From Holothuria scabra (lineage: Eukaryota > Echinodermata > Holothuroidea > Aspidochirotida > Holothuriidae): a stretch of DNA of 64,000 nucleotides. Numbering within the stretch: the first letter of the stretch is position 1; each line of letters opens with the position of its first letter. The DNA is taken from positions 29,406,222 to 29,470,221 of the forward strand of contig CM074195.1 of NCBI GenBank assembly GCA_037179385.1, written 5' to 3'. The translations under genes were made by a program, and so were the position numbers. The notes below the pieces were generated by a model. It did not search any database. It had not been told where the DNA came from and was given only the letters and a program-made list of their open reading frames with translations. Shown in pieces: positions 48,678 to 61,895 of the stretch.

Positions 48678-50420
48678 TTAACTCTTCAGTCTGTTTTTAA
48701 TGGACAAATTTCAAGCTGCCTCCTACTGGTTACATGTATTGTACATTAGATGCAAATTATGATCAGTCTTGGAGTTGCCACCCATCAGAGTTTGCAACTT
48801 ACAGGACAGCAAAGCTCGGGCCACCATTCCTGGATATCAGGAAAGGAGGGGTACATTTCTTACCTTACCAGAACTCCATTGTGAGTTGGTGCATAATTTA
48901 CAAGATAACACCCCTTAGTTGGCCTGAAATGGCCCTTCTATTTCAGGTGCTCAAGAACTTGCAATACTGAGCCTGAAAAATGAAATCATGTCTTGTGAAA
49001 AGGAGAGAAGAATGTCAAATATCCGATGCAGTGTGAACCCGAAGAGAGGGTAACATTCCCAAAAGTGGGTTTGTCTGGTGAAAATCCCAGACAGATTGCC
49101 ACCCTACGCAAAGCACTGACAGAATAGTAGTTACAGCTCTGATATCTGAAGTTAATGCAAGGGAGTTTCTTTCAATTCTGATAGGATTTAAAAAGCCTGG
49201 AGTGTTGCCTTAGCAACCATGTGTAATGTCTGAGATAAGTCACAGAATTGAACAGTTCTTTAATGTTCCTTTCTGCGACTGGGTAATGTTTAAAACCTTG
49301 TAGGCTTCTGTGGAAGCCAATTCACAGTTCATGAGTCAAGTTCACACATGTTACCCTTCACTACACTTATTAACTACAGGAAGTTAAGATTCAGTCTGAA
49401 CTTTAGTTGCACAGAAGCGACTGTTTGTGGTTGACAGATCTTAAACAGTTGTCATCAATAAACAGGAGTGAGTCATTGTGATTTCTTGAAACTCCTGGCA
49501 TCTCTTTTATTTTATTTTCATATTATTCATACTTTCAAATATGTCTGAACCATTTCCCAAAGGTGTGTTTACCTTAGGTTTGGTGCCTGTGGTAGCTAAC
49601 AAGGCAAGCTGTTATCCTGTTGGCATTAGGTGACCTATCCCTCAAAAAAAGATAAGAAGGCTTTTTTGATGTGGTTAATGTTGATCCTTTTCCTTCCTCA
49701 AATACTTCAGAATTCTAATTATTTGGTGAAGTAGAATATTTAATGATTTTGACAGCCCTAGGGTAAACCAACATTGACAATGATACTAGTGTATCCTATA
49801 GATACAACCTGTCTGTACACAAGATTTCTACAGTACTATTTAAATTATACAAACTGTTCTCTGTTTTCATGCTATCCACAGAGTTCGGGTCTAGCAATAC
49901 TGTAGTCCACTCATTCCTGCATGAAGTGGTTAGCCCAAACTAAAATAAATAGTAATATTGTTGACCCTGAAAGGCTAGTCCCATTGTCAAACAAATTTTG
50001 TGAATGCTTCCATATTTGATAACAAATTAAACTTGTTTAATAGTTGGGTAAAAGGTTGGAACAGCTCTTTATAATGAATAATCTGGCTAGTTAGGTCTTG
50101 GCAAAGTTGGACAAGTCTTTGGCAGACAATTATCATTTCAGCAGTTGAAATGGTAGTGGTAGAGATACACATGAGTGATGTTAAGGGGAAGGTACTGTAC
50201 TAAAAAACTCTCAGAATTACTACAGATGGTGATAAATTTCCCCAAAGCAAGAATTAGGCTGAATATTTTAGGAACACATGAAGGCAGTGCTTTTTAACCT
50301 GTCATTAATGTGAAACCCTTTTTATGCTGTAATTAATGATGGTTGAAATTATTATTCCATTAACTGCAATATGAGACTCCACAACTAGCTTTAAATTCCA
50401 TCAATTTTGGATAAGTTTAA

Positions 50421-50716
50421 AGGACCAGACCTCTCACCCTAAACTAAAGTTTGGTACCCGGGTACCGAAATTCTCAATTGGCTCAGCTCTTTGACTGACA
50501 GCTACTTCAAACAATGCAGAGTGTCAAAGCTTATATTACACAACATGTATGGTACTGAGAGTGTTTTGATTATATAAATTGAGTTTTTCTTTACTCACCC
50601 TGAAGCAATGAACTGAGATAGTGTCTGGATGAGGACGAATTTCAGACAATTGTGGGAGGGGCTTCAGTAAGAAAGTTAGGAGAATTGGTACTGTTTGGGG
50701 TGAGAGAACAGGGCCT
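50421..50716 (-). mobile_element. MITE family B, copy 9
   Basis: TTAA at 50417-50420 and 50717-50720 flank it. It shares acccgggtaccgaaattctc with copy 3. About 50721-52639 has no recognised feature. Confidence 0.85.
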
Positions 50717-52639
50717 TTAAAAATAATGAGGGAAATTGATTCATTTAAATCTTGAAATTGTTTCTGGCTACATTTATGGCCTAACCGAGTGATCTTACAT
50801 ACATGACCCATCAAAGAGGCAAAGAGGTACAGCCTATTGCTGGAGCACAACTGTATTAAAGTAATGTGATACTGTAACAATGGCTTCAGTGGATCAAAAC
50901 ATATCATAAGACAAAAACAGTAAATGTATGGAATGACATCATGGCTTCATGTAACACTATTCCAATTGCATTGTAGTATGGGTGAAGGGGACTAATAAAG
51001 TCTCCTAGTTCTCCAACAATATTAGCTAGTTCCCCCTCCCCCCCCCCTGCAGTTCAGAGTTACTGTTTTGTTCTAACGGGAAAAGGTTCTAAGGGTAGGC
51101 TCATGCCTTCTCTCGATGAGCCAACGCTGCTATGCACAGCAACTCAGAAACAGTGTGGAAAAACCTACATGCATACAGTTACCAACAGGTGACATACATC
51201 ATAACCCGAGAAGACTGGCCATTTACAAAGTTCTCTGAATTGTCTTGATTGTCAGACAACCTCAACATTTGGGCAGAATTTATAGGAATTAGTATAAAAG
51301 GTACCTCCATTTGGGCGAAATTTGGCTTCATAAGCTCAAGAATCCCAACCAAATCTTCAGTCCGGATGACCCTGTGGGCAATATAGTGTGTTTGTGTTTG
51401 TAATGATAATGCTAGTGGGTTGGGTGCTAAACTGGAGGAATCCTTGACTATACTTACACAGACACTTGGGAATTTGGTGTTGCAAAGGTCAGTCCTAAGT
51501 GAATTTAAAATTTCTTGTTGGAAGAAATAAAATACATTGAGCTAGTAGATATGCTGAACTGCTTTGAACTTTGCACTCTCCAAAGGCTATTTTAAGAGGG
51601 AAGGATCACTTTTGATGAAGGGGAGATCAGATTATAGATATATACAAATAAAAGTGGGAATTGTTAGGATGTAGGCTGCCTTACCTTAAAAATGGCTGCA
51701 ATTCAAGAATTCTCCAGTTCCATAGGGCCTTCATACAGTACATGACATTGTAGCAGACAAAATTTTGCTATGGGTAGGATAAGGATTAATTTCCCTGACA
51801 ACTGTTTGTGGTACAGTATGGTGTACTCTGAAGGAAGCATTCATTTCTTCATCAGATCCACCCACACATTTTCTAGGTTACCCTTAAGATATTTACAGGT
51901 GATTGTACTGTGTAAATCATACTCAATATGAAACTCTCCTCAAAGTTTTAATAATATTTAGCACCAGTATGCACGTCATCATTGTCTTATTTATTTTTTC
52001 CAAAGGTTTCTTTTAACTCTGACATTGCATTGAATACCAGACTCTGCAGGGACCGTTAGGAGGTTGATCGGCTATCCATGCATAATGAGCATTCAATTGA
52101 ATACACACATGAACAAAGAAACAAGCATGAAAACAATGGAGCCATTAACATGTAAAAAATTGTACAATAATCCTTTCGTCTGTGTACGGAGATGAATTCA
52201 ATTTTCATGCATTGATCATTGTTTTTTTCACTTGGCAGTTGTTAATGACATCACAAATATCAGTGCCATGATGATGGGTGTACACTTTTGCTTTAAACGG
52301 GCTTTCTGTACAGCCTACCCCTAGAATGGAGGTTGTACTCCACCCCCAGGATGGCGATTATTGGATGTGAACATTAATTTAGAAGTCTAGTATTTTTGCC
52401 CTACCGTAGCTACAGTCCTGCACACAAACCATTTCAAGTATTGTATTGCATCCATTTGAAATGGTTCTATAGTTCTGCGGAAATATGGAAACTGATCAAA
52501 TCTTCATAACAATCAGTGCTCAAGGCTGCTATCTTGAAATTTTCATATAAATATTATTATATCTTGAGAATGATAATGTTTAATGTAATATCTTTTGGAA
52601 ATGGTTGGAATATGCAAAATTTGCACACTTGTGCAACAT

Positions 52640-52810
52640 GTAGGCTGTAACTGCAGCTCAGCATAATTACAGTAGCAATGGAGTATCCAAAACAAACCAG
52701 TGTCGCTGCAACTGGAAAAAAGGCCATGGCCAGCTCGACTTGAACCAAAAGGTTGGAAACTGGGCCATAAAACACTATCTAATTTAACCTGTAGTTGCAG
52801 CACCACTATT
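52640..52810 (+). mobile_element. SINE S2, 3' portion, uninterrupted
   Basis: caactggaaaaaaggccatg, gccagctcgacttgaaccaa and aaggttggaaactgggcc, then ctatctaatttaacct. It serves as an empty-site reference for the split copy at 53.5-55.9 kb. Confidence 0.65.
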
Positions 52811-53310
52811 TCCATTCACTGGGTAACTTGCTCAGCAAGTGATAATAACAACATAGGGCAATTTGCCTACAGATTCAGACAAAGAATGAGCATGTCTGAT
52901 CATATATCAGAGAGTCTTCACTGGAAAAGAAAAACATTTTTTTATCCTATCTCATCACTGAATGTGGAGTTGACTGTGCCATGTTTATACTAACCATTGC
53001 CAGTAGGGTCATGTTACACTGTTTAGATTATGTGGGCGGGTTGAAATGTTATCACTAAATAAGTTAAGACATGCGTATCATATTCTCTGCTTTACATGGA
53101 ATTTCTCATGGAATAACTTGGTTCAACCAAACCTTCTCAGTTCTTAAATTGATTTTCAAACCTAAAAAATTTATTGTGATAAAACTACTTTGTTACTTAG
53201 TTTAAGAGATGGCGTGGAGCTAGTAAAATAATGGAAGGTAAAGACAGTTATTTTTCAGCCGAGACAGTTCCAGTTTTGTGAACTTCTGTATAAAACTGAT
53301 CCTCATCCAT

Positions 53311-53466
53311 ATAGACCTATTTCCAAGTAGCAATTACAGTGAATTGTGGGATATAGTTTTGGGTGTGCGTCAATTTTAACCACTGTAAAATGCCGTTGAC
53401 AAAAACGAAAAATACCAAAACTCTATCCCTCAATTCTTTGTAATTGCTATGTGGAAATAGGTCTAT
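53311..53466. mobile_element. MITE family L, copy 2
   Basis: The inverted ends atagacctatttccaagtag / tatgtggaaataggtctat are long and well preserved. The interior pairs cagtgaattgtgggatatag with a near inverse. Confidence 0.75.
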
Positions 53467-53494
53467 GCCCAACCCAAGTTTATTGCTTCATAGT

Positions 53495-53698
53495 GAGTAT
53501 GACTGCCTGTTTGGTCTAACAGTAAGAGCATCTGTCTCTCCCATGGAAGGCCCAGTTTCTATTCCCAGGTTTAGTCATACCAAAGACTGGAACCTACTGC
53601 CGTTGTGTGTGATGCTCTCCGTAAGCCAATGAGTATGGAGAACAAGCCAGTGTCGAGCTACAACTGGAAAAAAGGCCATGGCCAGCTCGACTTGAACC
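53495..53698 (+). mobile_element. SINE S2, 5' part of a split copy
   Basis: The tRNA-like head (tttggtctaacagtaagagc; B box near gtttctattcccagg) and body (gtgatgctctccgtaagcca, caactggaaaaaaggccatg) run to cttgaacc. The copy then stops at the 2.2-kb insertion and resumes at 55899. Confidence 0.75.
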
Positions 53699-55898
53699 CA
53701 GGGTTTTCCCTGGGCCTTTTGAACGTCGCGCCCCGCGACGTTCAAGCTTCAAAATCAAGGAGGCCGCGATGTTCAAAAAACGGCCGCGATGTTCAAAATT
53801 GCTGCCAGCTAGCCTCCATATTTTTTCTTCTCTCTAGCTGTCAACGTTTGCTTTTGTTGTTAATACAATTAACAACAACATCATTGACTTATTTGTAAAA
53901 CTGCAACTAACTTTTTTAACTTCCATGTAAATACCACTGCATGCGAGTCGGAGCTCTTTATGTATATCCCATAGGGCCTACTACTGAACAAGTATACAAC
54001 ACAGTAGGCTCGTATCTGGAAACTGTTGTGCTCACTCTGGAGCGCAGTAGCTATGTGGCACAACATGACTTGCACGAACAAAACACAAACTCCTGTTTTT
54101 GCAGGTTAGAGGCGGGGCTAATGTCTCAGATTTGGAAAATTGTCAATGTCATTGTCATGTCATTGTATCTTTACTTCTTTAATCTAACATATTTCCTGTT
54201 ACTTCGTTCTTAAAACTTACGCCACAATTCAGAAAATCGTAATGTGTATGATGTCATAGAAACCTTGTTTTCCCAACATGTTTCCATAAAAAAAAATCGG
54301 TACGCACACAATCTGTGATTGCCTGCAGCCACGTACTCCATTGCTCTTATAAATTCTGGCATTCCCTCGATCTTTACCACCAATTATTTTGCAAACTGAA
54401 GAAGGGCCTAAAATATACTTGAAACTTGCCGTTACTTTCGTAAAATTCATCCTTTAGCTTGCCGCCAAAACGGGATGCATTGATAATCACAAAAGTAAAA
54501 TTTTATCCCTGCCATGGAAGTTATCGTTTGATATTTTCCGCTGTAACCCTGTAGTATAACATGCAATTAGATTTAGAATTGCATTTCAATGTATCTTCCT
54601 TGCTTTCTCGCGGAAAGCGCCGCGTACGTTGCTATACAAACTGTTCTGCACAAAACACATTGTACAGACTATCGAGCTGCAGTGTTTTGCCTTTTTTCAA
54701 ATCCCCTGTACATGCCTGTGCACGTTTTGTACACGTAGCTCCTAGAATCTGGTGCAAGTTTGGTGATTATCTTGCATAAATTAAGTCATTTCTAGCATTC
54801 CTTCCGTAATGTTATTTACAGTAGGACTTATGCAATGTTGTCATACGACGTCATTGCAAACGAAAACAGTGGTCTCATGCAGGAAAATTCTTGGCCCATG
54901 CATGCAGTAGACTTTCGTGCGAGTCCGTTTTTTCCGCCAAAGAAGACGTCATGTTTTGCTTGGTGACATCATATGCATACGATCCATTTCAAAATTTAAA
55001 TTGGTCCCTGCATCGTGATTGGCTCAATTGCGTTGATTCTAGCCAGCCAATCACAACTCGCGCCTTCGCCTATGTGATTTAGTGTGTGAAAATACTCGGT
55101 CTCGAGACAAGTTTACCCGTTGAGTTTGGGTTACGACGATCGCACTTCCCATGCTTATTATATAGCCGGCTAGCGAAGCAGGGCGATCCCCGTGCCAAAT
55201 TCACCATGAAACAGCACATGGATTTTTCGGGGATGTGACTTACGTGCAGATTCAGATTGCAGATTCTTTTCAAACAAGACGTAAGTTTTGGACAAGAACT
55301 GCTTAAAATATACGGGGATATTAATATCCGAAAGGAACCATGAGATACACTAATCGGGTGCAATTGTTTTGCTTCCCAGAACTGCTAAGGTTATCATGAA
55401 TGATTGCTCTTCATGGGCTTCGTTAAAGCGAGAGAGTAGCTATAGAACATTAACGCAACTACAACCCAGCAAAAGAATGCAAATGTTTCGACATGATTGG
55501 GGGATGAAAAATAGAACGAGCATGATGTTGGCCTAAGAACTACATTATTAAAGGACATGTGACATCGACTGCAAACAAATCTACTGTATTAACGGTTGAT
55601 TTGTATCCCCACTTTTGAAGTGAAAATATTACGCCTACAAAAATGATATCCCGTTCGTGAAAATTTGTACGCATGTGAGTTTCAGTGCTAATATTTTTGC
55701 GTCGACTTACAGAAATTGTGCTGGCTAATTTGCCGTAAAAGTGTCACCATTTTGCGTCTAGGGACTTGCATAAGTCACAAAATTTCCAAAAGGGGAGGGG
55801 GACACCCCCTCCCCTTATACCCCTCCCCCAGGCCGGTGATCCAACTATAGACGCAGAAGATGCACAACGTTCAATTCTAAACCCAGGGAAAAACCCTG
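53699..55898. mobile_element. 2.2-kb CpG-rich hAT-like element inserted in a SINE
   Basis: The ends cagggttttccctggg / cccagggaaaaaccctg are inverted, with one extra A at the right. GAACC is duplicated exactly (53694-53698, 55899-55903), and deleting the insert restores the S2 SINE. A gaacgt word lies at similar distances from both ends. No transposase ORF was seen. A 5-bp duplication fits the hAT5-like group. The interior is rich in CpG and contains promoter-like motifs. A G-rich end fragment of another repeat is at 55794-55846. Confidence 0.85.
54840..55060 (+). promoter_or_regulatory. Promoter-like CpG-rich module inside the hAT element
   Basis: This holds two gacgtcat CRE-type motifs (54847, 54945 area), an E2F-like tttccgccaaa (about 54932), and an inverted and a direct CCAAT box about 30 bp apart (gattggctc near 55017; agccaatcac near 55042), in a stretch with many CpG. 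No long ORF follows. Promoter activity is an inference. Confidence 0.35.
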
Positions 55899-55945
55899 GA
55901 ACCAATGGATTGGAAACTGATCCATAAAACTCTATGTAACTAACT
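55899..55945 (+). mobile_element. SINE S2, 3' part of the split copy
   Basis: gaaccaatggattggaaact then gatccataaaactc and a ctatgtaactaactaac tail continue the SINE interrupted at 53698. Confidence 0.75.
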
Positions 55946-56092
55946 AACTTCAGTGTGTGATATGAGCTTCGGTACTCCGCAATTATTATATTTGATGTCA
56001 ATCAGAGATCTCTGCCACTTGAAATTTTCTGTAGACGATTGCTAAAATTGTAATTTGGACATTTTGGGGTGATGACTGACTGCCTCTAAATA
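55946..56092 (+). mobile_element. MITE family B, partial copy 10
   Basis: gtgtgatatgagcttcggta, gatgtcaatcagagatctct and attgtaatttggacattttg match the right half of family B. The element directly follows the SINE tail. About 56093-58625 has no recognised gene; it contains G-rich patches (56810-56850) and an A20 run (57576-57595). Confidence 0.5.
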
Positions 56093-58628
56093 TTAATGCT
56101 GAAGTCATGTATAACCTCAACTCCTTGTGTTACTTATGTAAGCTCACACCAATGAGATTCTGTGTCAGCTAGACCTGATAAAACTCAGTTATCAGATTCA
56201 TTTAGAAGCTGATAGTTATAATCATACATCTACAGAAGATAAAACCAAATCAGTGGCGCTTCTTTCCTTAGGACAGGAAACTTTTAGTATTCATATTTCC
56301 TTTTCTAGTGTAGACCCATTTTGGACTTCGAGGTAGGGCAGGGCTTCCCCATGAAGCAATCAAAGGAAACCAAAACTTCCTATCCTCATTGTAAATCATC
56401 GTATAGTTGTTTCCCTGTGGGTAATACAACCTTGTTCAGTGATTATGGATATCCTGAACAAATGCATCCTAGTACAACCACTATTTGTGGACAATGACCA
56501 TTTCCCTTGGGAAGATATTGTGCTGCAGTACTTCCTTGGTTTATGTACAGTAGGTAAATTGGCAGTATTTACAAGATCCCAGTGACTACTTTATGAAGGG
56601 AATCCTTTGTGAATGGACATTGTGGAAGTTATCACTTTGAGAGTGCTGTATATTGAGTTCAGAGGTAATTACTGTTCTGTACAGGGGTAGTGCAAATTGA
56701 AGAACTGTTGTAAGGGGAGGAGCTGCAGTTGCTGTGTTTGATTTTGCCCTTTAGAGGAAGCAGACTGCAGTAAAAGGCCAAATTTTTAAGTGTTCATAGG
56801 CATACAAGGTGGGGGAGGGGTTGCATGGGGGGTGTAGGGGGAGGTACCGTCCTCCCAATGCTGACAAAAGCAGTTGATTTATTCAGGCAAAATATGGGCA
56901 AAACATGATAAACAGGGACATTATTCAGGCAAGAAATGCTCTTGCCCCCTCATTGAAAATTACCCTGTACCCCTACGAAAATGTTCCTCCAACTTAGCAA
57001 TTTTTAGTAAAACCCCATTACTGTAGTAGAACCTCCCTTAAATTTGAGCATAAATTTAATAGCATCTTCTTATTATGGCTGCTGTGATATCTTTTGGTTA
57101 ACTTTCCAACTTATGCTCCCTTAAAAACAAAGCATTTGAGAAATTGAGAGTGCCAGCTTGTACTTAAAATTTGGTTTAGACCCTCTAGGTTTAAATAAAG
57201 GTGACCAAAGCACCTTTTACTGTAGTTATTTAACCAGTAGGCCTTACTTGGGTTGGCAACCACTATAACCTAAGAGTTAAATTCATTTGTGCAGTATCTC
57301 TGAATGCAAAATCATTCTTCTTCTCAATAGTATTTCAGCATTTCAAAACTGCACCTTTTTCCTTTGCTCTGAAAATCTGTATAAAATATGCATACTCATC
57401 CAGATGTTTTCCTGTCTTTATATGTTTATAACACCATGACAATGGAAAATGAAACTAAAATTGCTATCATGAAATGCTTCTCAGAAAACTTTCACCACTA
57501 CCAGGCAAGTGGGAATAGTACCCTTGGCCCTTGACCTGAACTAGAGGTCATTAAGCAGTCCCTAAAACCGTCTTGAAAAAAAAAAAAAAAAAAAACCAGC
57601 AAAATTCCACATATTTCTTGACAATTCCTTCCCTCTGAAAGAGATTGTATATTGAATGTTAAGCAATGAATTACTCCTTATAGATTTCATGATGTTGTGA
57701 GAAAAATCAAGAGCCGTAAGGTAGACTGCTTGTTTATTCTATTTGGGGTGACTTTGTCTTGACTATTTCCCATATTGAATAAAGGGTGGTGCAGGCCTGT
57801 CACCACACACCAAAGGGAAGGGTGTGGAGTAGGGCAAAACCTTTTTGGAGGTGGGTTTTCAGGGTTTAATGTAATTAAGTCAATGGCAAACTTCAAAGTC
57901 TCTAGTGGAGTATATAGTGGGGCATAAAAATTTTTAGGGGCTTTACCCCTCTCCCGGCCCCAATATCTATGTGCCTATGGTACGTACATGTACCCCATGT
58001 AGCATTCATTGTACTGTATATGGTACAGTCGTATAACAGAGCTTGCCAAACTGTGTTCTCTAGGAGGAGATGAATTTAACCCATTCTTTCTGTACTTTCA
58101 TGTAAAAAAGAGACGAAGGTCCCTCTAGTCACCAAATTTTCCTTTCGAATACCACAATTTCTAAGCTATTTTCCATGCATGATGTTGTGTTACTCCAGCA
58201 GTATTAGACAAAACTGCATACCCAACCTGTAGAGTACTAGCATAGGCTGGTTTACCAAAAGAGCTGTTTCTTTTTATCATAGGATTGTTCTCAAGTTATT
58301 GCAGTCAGATATCACCTGACTGTACACTTATCCTGCCCTTTATACAAGCTCATGTTATGAGCCACTTGCAGACATAAATTATATGTGTGTACTGTAAGTT
58401 ATGTTTATTTCTGTCAGACTAGGGGCCTCTAGCTATCAGCTGTGAGCCAATCAGTCACAAGGGTAATTTACACTGCTTGTCTGTAGGAAAGGGTAGCAGT
58501 GCCTGATTGGATTTAAAGATGAGGAAGATTTATGTTAACATCTGTGTTTTTTACATGCATTAAAATCAGGCTACAGTGTACAGTTATTTAGGAACATTTT
58601 TGTAGATCTCACTTGAAGATGAATCTTA

Positions 58629-59053
58629 AGCCGTGTTCCCATTTGATCCAGGGAGGTGGATCTTGATCTACTGAGGTGGATCAACATCAGTTACCTTGAT
58701 CGAGATCCGCGTTCCCATTTGAGTGAGCGCGGTAGATCAAACGTGTTTTATGAACACATTGCGCAAGCGCGAAAAGGTCACCAATGTTTACAAGTCGGCC
58801 TGCCATGCATTTCGTATCGATGTATCACAAAAACATACACGAGTGTAACCGGAGATCCAGGGTCACTTGATCTACCGATGTGTTCCCATTACAAACTTTG
58901 ATCCAGCGCGGTGGATCTGATCTACCCCGAACGGTCGATCAAAATCGGTGGATCTTGATCTTGAGTGAGTGTTGTTGATCTGCGTTCCCATTAGTGTTTG
59001 ATCCACCTCGGTAGATCAAGATCCACCTCCCTGGATCAAATGGGAACACGGCT
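58629..59053. mobile_element. MITE family C, copy 2 (425 bp)
   Basis: The ends agccgtgttcccatttgatc / gatcaaatgggaacacggct are perfect inverses and TTA is duplicated (58626-58628, 59054-59056), consistent with PIF/Harbinger. It is nearly identical to 39622-40046; the shared small ORF carries no transposase features. Confidence 0.9.
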
Positions 59054-59599
59054 TTACAGTCTGCAGTTCTCAGGGGGATGGTGACATTTGTGTGTTTTTT
59101 TTTTATGTTTGTATACCATCATATAAAAGCTTGATTTGGATAGGATTAGAAGAGAAGTTCTTCTAATCTAATTGGAATTCTTTACCCAGGAATCCCTGCC
59201 TACCACCAAGCAGATGCCGTTCACTTGTGCACCCACTATGTTGTACCCATATAGGAGTACTGCATACTGGTGTCTTCTCCAGGGTACCTACATGGTTTCA
59301 ACCACTGTTGAATGACCCCGCCTCCATAAACAAATATCCAGCTGTGGTGCTCCTTACCAGTGTCCTTATTGGTACTCTTAATTCTTCCTTGAGTTGCCCC
59401 ATGGCCATTGGTCAACACTATCACTGAATACTCTATCCCCCAAAGTCCCCTTCAGTAGTGCATCTCACCAGGGCTCTCTTTGGTCCTTATACTTGTATCC
59501 AACTGTTTCAAGTTGCCCATTGGTTTCCACCACTGTTGAATGCCTCTACTCTCGGGCAGAAACACATACTCTCCACTGGTGCATATAGCACCATGACCT

Positions 59600-59686
59600 T
59601 CACTTTTTCTTCCCACTAGTTGTTCTTTGTGATGCTCTGCATAAACAAAGGAGTAGGGAAAGCAAGCTAGTGAGCCATATAACTGG
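59600..59686 (+). mobile_element. SINE S2 fragment abutting the 66-bp direct repeat
   Basis: tttgtgatgctctgcataaa ... gtagggaaagcaagctagtg ... ataactgg matches the S2 body, which stops where the direct repeat begins. Confidence 0.5.
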
Positions 59687-59752
59687 AACAAGACGAACGT
59701 CTAGACGAGTTGCGGTGCCGACAAACCAAATCGTCTTGTACTTTAAAGGTGA
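59687..59752 (+). repeat. 66-bp direct repeat, left copy
   Basis: It starts aacaagacgaacgtctag and ends tcgtcttgtactttaaaggt, followed by ga. It contains the inverted pair caagacga/tcgtcttg and a perfect cgtctagacg palindrome. It is collinear with 62331-62395. Confidence 0.75.
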
Positions 59753-61863
59753 CTATTTTAGGGGGACAAAAATACCATTCCAAAATACTTGTATTGTGTT
59801 TTGCCCAATAGCAGCTAAGTTAAGTTCCACACTTGTAATCCAGGAACATTGTTCATTCACTTTAGAAATGTGGTTGAGGTGGAACGTGTAACACACCAAA
59901 GAAATACTCGATTGCCGGTATAATGAGGTTTGCTCATTTTGAACTCATAGTTGACAGTAAATCAGGAAAAGATGATACAACAGTTGATTTAGAACTGTAG
60001 AAAGAGCAAAACGTCACACATTTCAAACGTCCCTTACAAGCTGTTGCTTGTACAGCATGAGGTTTCTGATAAAAGATGGTAAAGCGCCAAAGGCTCAAGA
60101 CAGACCATTTGACCAAACAGACGTTAGTCAAAATTGTATTTTAAGTAGTGCAGTTAATAAGGAAAAACTTGCTATTTGTTTAGCTGTATAGTGAATACAG
60201 GTGGAGTACACTGTTAAGACGTAATGTTGGAAACGATAATGAGTCTGTATATACATGACAGTAACGTTGTAGTCACTTGGTTGAAGATGGAATTATGTTA
60301 ATGAACAAAAGGAAAAATTTCCAATGTTGAACATAAAGAATTTTTAAAGATTAAGGGTTTTTAAAAAGTTCTGTACGCTCCGCACCAAGTTTACTCTCAA
60401 CTTTCCTAATAAAAAATTGTTGTAAGTAACATGTAATAACAAGTTAACGAGAATCAAAAGAAATGTCGATATCTCAGATTTACCATAATCTTTACAAATG
60501 ATGAAATAAAATAAAAAAAAACATAAAACAGCAAAGTAAAAATTCCTTTGTCAGCGTTACTTACACCTACATTCTCTCAACATAAATGTTAATATGATGA
60601 TATTTCACTCTAGCCTTAGGCCTATTGTCACTGTTTCTCCAATTTATATTAATCCCGCACACATATCGTCACTACTAAACCTTCGCCAGTAACTTCTTAG
60701 TTCAGTAATGTATAGACACTTGAACGACGTTGACCTCCACAAATCAGAGAACCGAATCAATCACTTACAAATCATAAAAGATAAATTGCAACATCTATAC
60801 GTCAGTTCATGAAACCCGAATACCAAAAATATCGATGTCCCTAGTTTATAACTATTAGCGGCGGTCGTCTGTCATCACATCATAAACAGTGTCGCTTCTT
60901 CCTACACTCTATATCAAGAATCCAACCACCCATATGCAATAGCTCAATAAATCACTTTCAAAGAAAAAACGGACTTCATAAAAAATAAACGTTTCGCTGA
61001 TAACACCACAGCCAGTGACATAACGCAAAAGAGCATAACTAGCTTATAAATAAGTGTCTTGCTACTTTACCGTTTACGAAATGAATCACCTGGCTAAAAA
61101 TTTACAATTGCGAATTTTCTTGTAACTGTTCAAAACTTCGTTGTGTAAGCTAACAATCTAAACCCTCTACAAATGATCCAAATTTAATATTTACGTTCGT
61201 TTAACATAAATATAAAAAAAATGATAAGGCAATCATTTTTAATTGTTTTACAGTGACGTAAATCCCGGAGAAGGCAAGGGATGTCTTTGCTTCCTCAAGT
61301 AAAAAAAAGGAAAGCCAAACTGTCATATGGCCCCCTCAAAATTTTAAATAACCATTTCAAAATCAACACATTTTTGACAAGAGATGAACTATCCATGGCC
61401 TTTAAAAAGACCAAATCAGTTGGTTTTAAAGGGCTTCTTCCCCCCAACAGAAGACCCAAAGCAGTCCCTGAATGATTGTACAAAACCTTCATTCATGCAA
61501 ACCTCTTCCCAATATCTCAAACAGATCACCGCCCAGCGTAATAAAAAATAGTTGCTCTCATCACATACAAATATAAAACGAGATATGAATGAACATGTTA
61601 AAACCCTACCGTGACTACTTTTTACATTAAACTATGTGTTCATGTTAACACTTCTTCATCTTATGATGTGCTCTTCTCCCTAAATGTATAAATATCCCCA
61701 AGAACATTCCCTCTGAATTTGGTTTTTTAAGCATTCTTCTTTAGTGGAGCTTCTGAGCAATGGCAACTCGTGGTGTAAATATGTGGAGGGGTACATAATG
61801 AACTTACAATGACTTGTCTTAAATAAAGATGATCATCTTCCTGTAACCAATAATGCCAAACAC

Positions 61864-61895
<32 letters not shown>

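Noticed and set aside
58656..58901. Conserved small ORF shared by the two family C copies
   Set aside because: The similarity follows from near-identical DNA of recent MITE copies, and the frame covers the inverted-repeat structure; no sign of protein-level selection can be seen.
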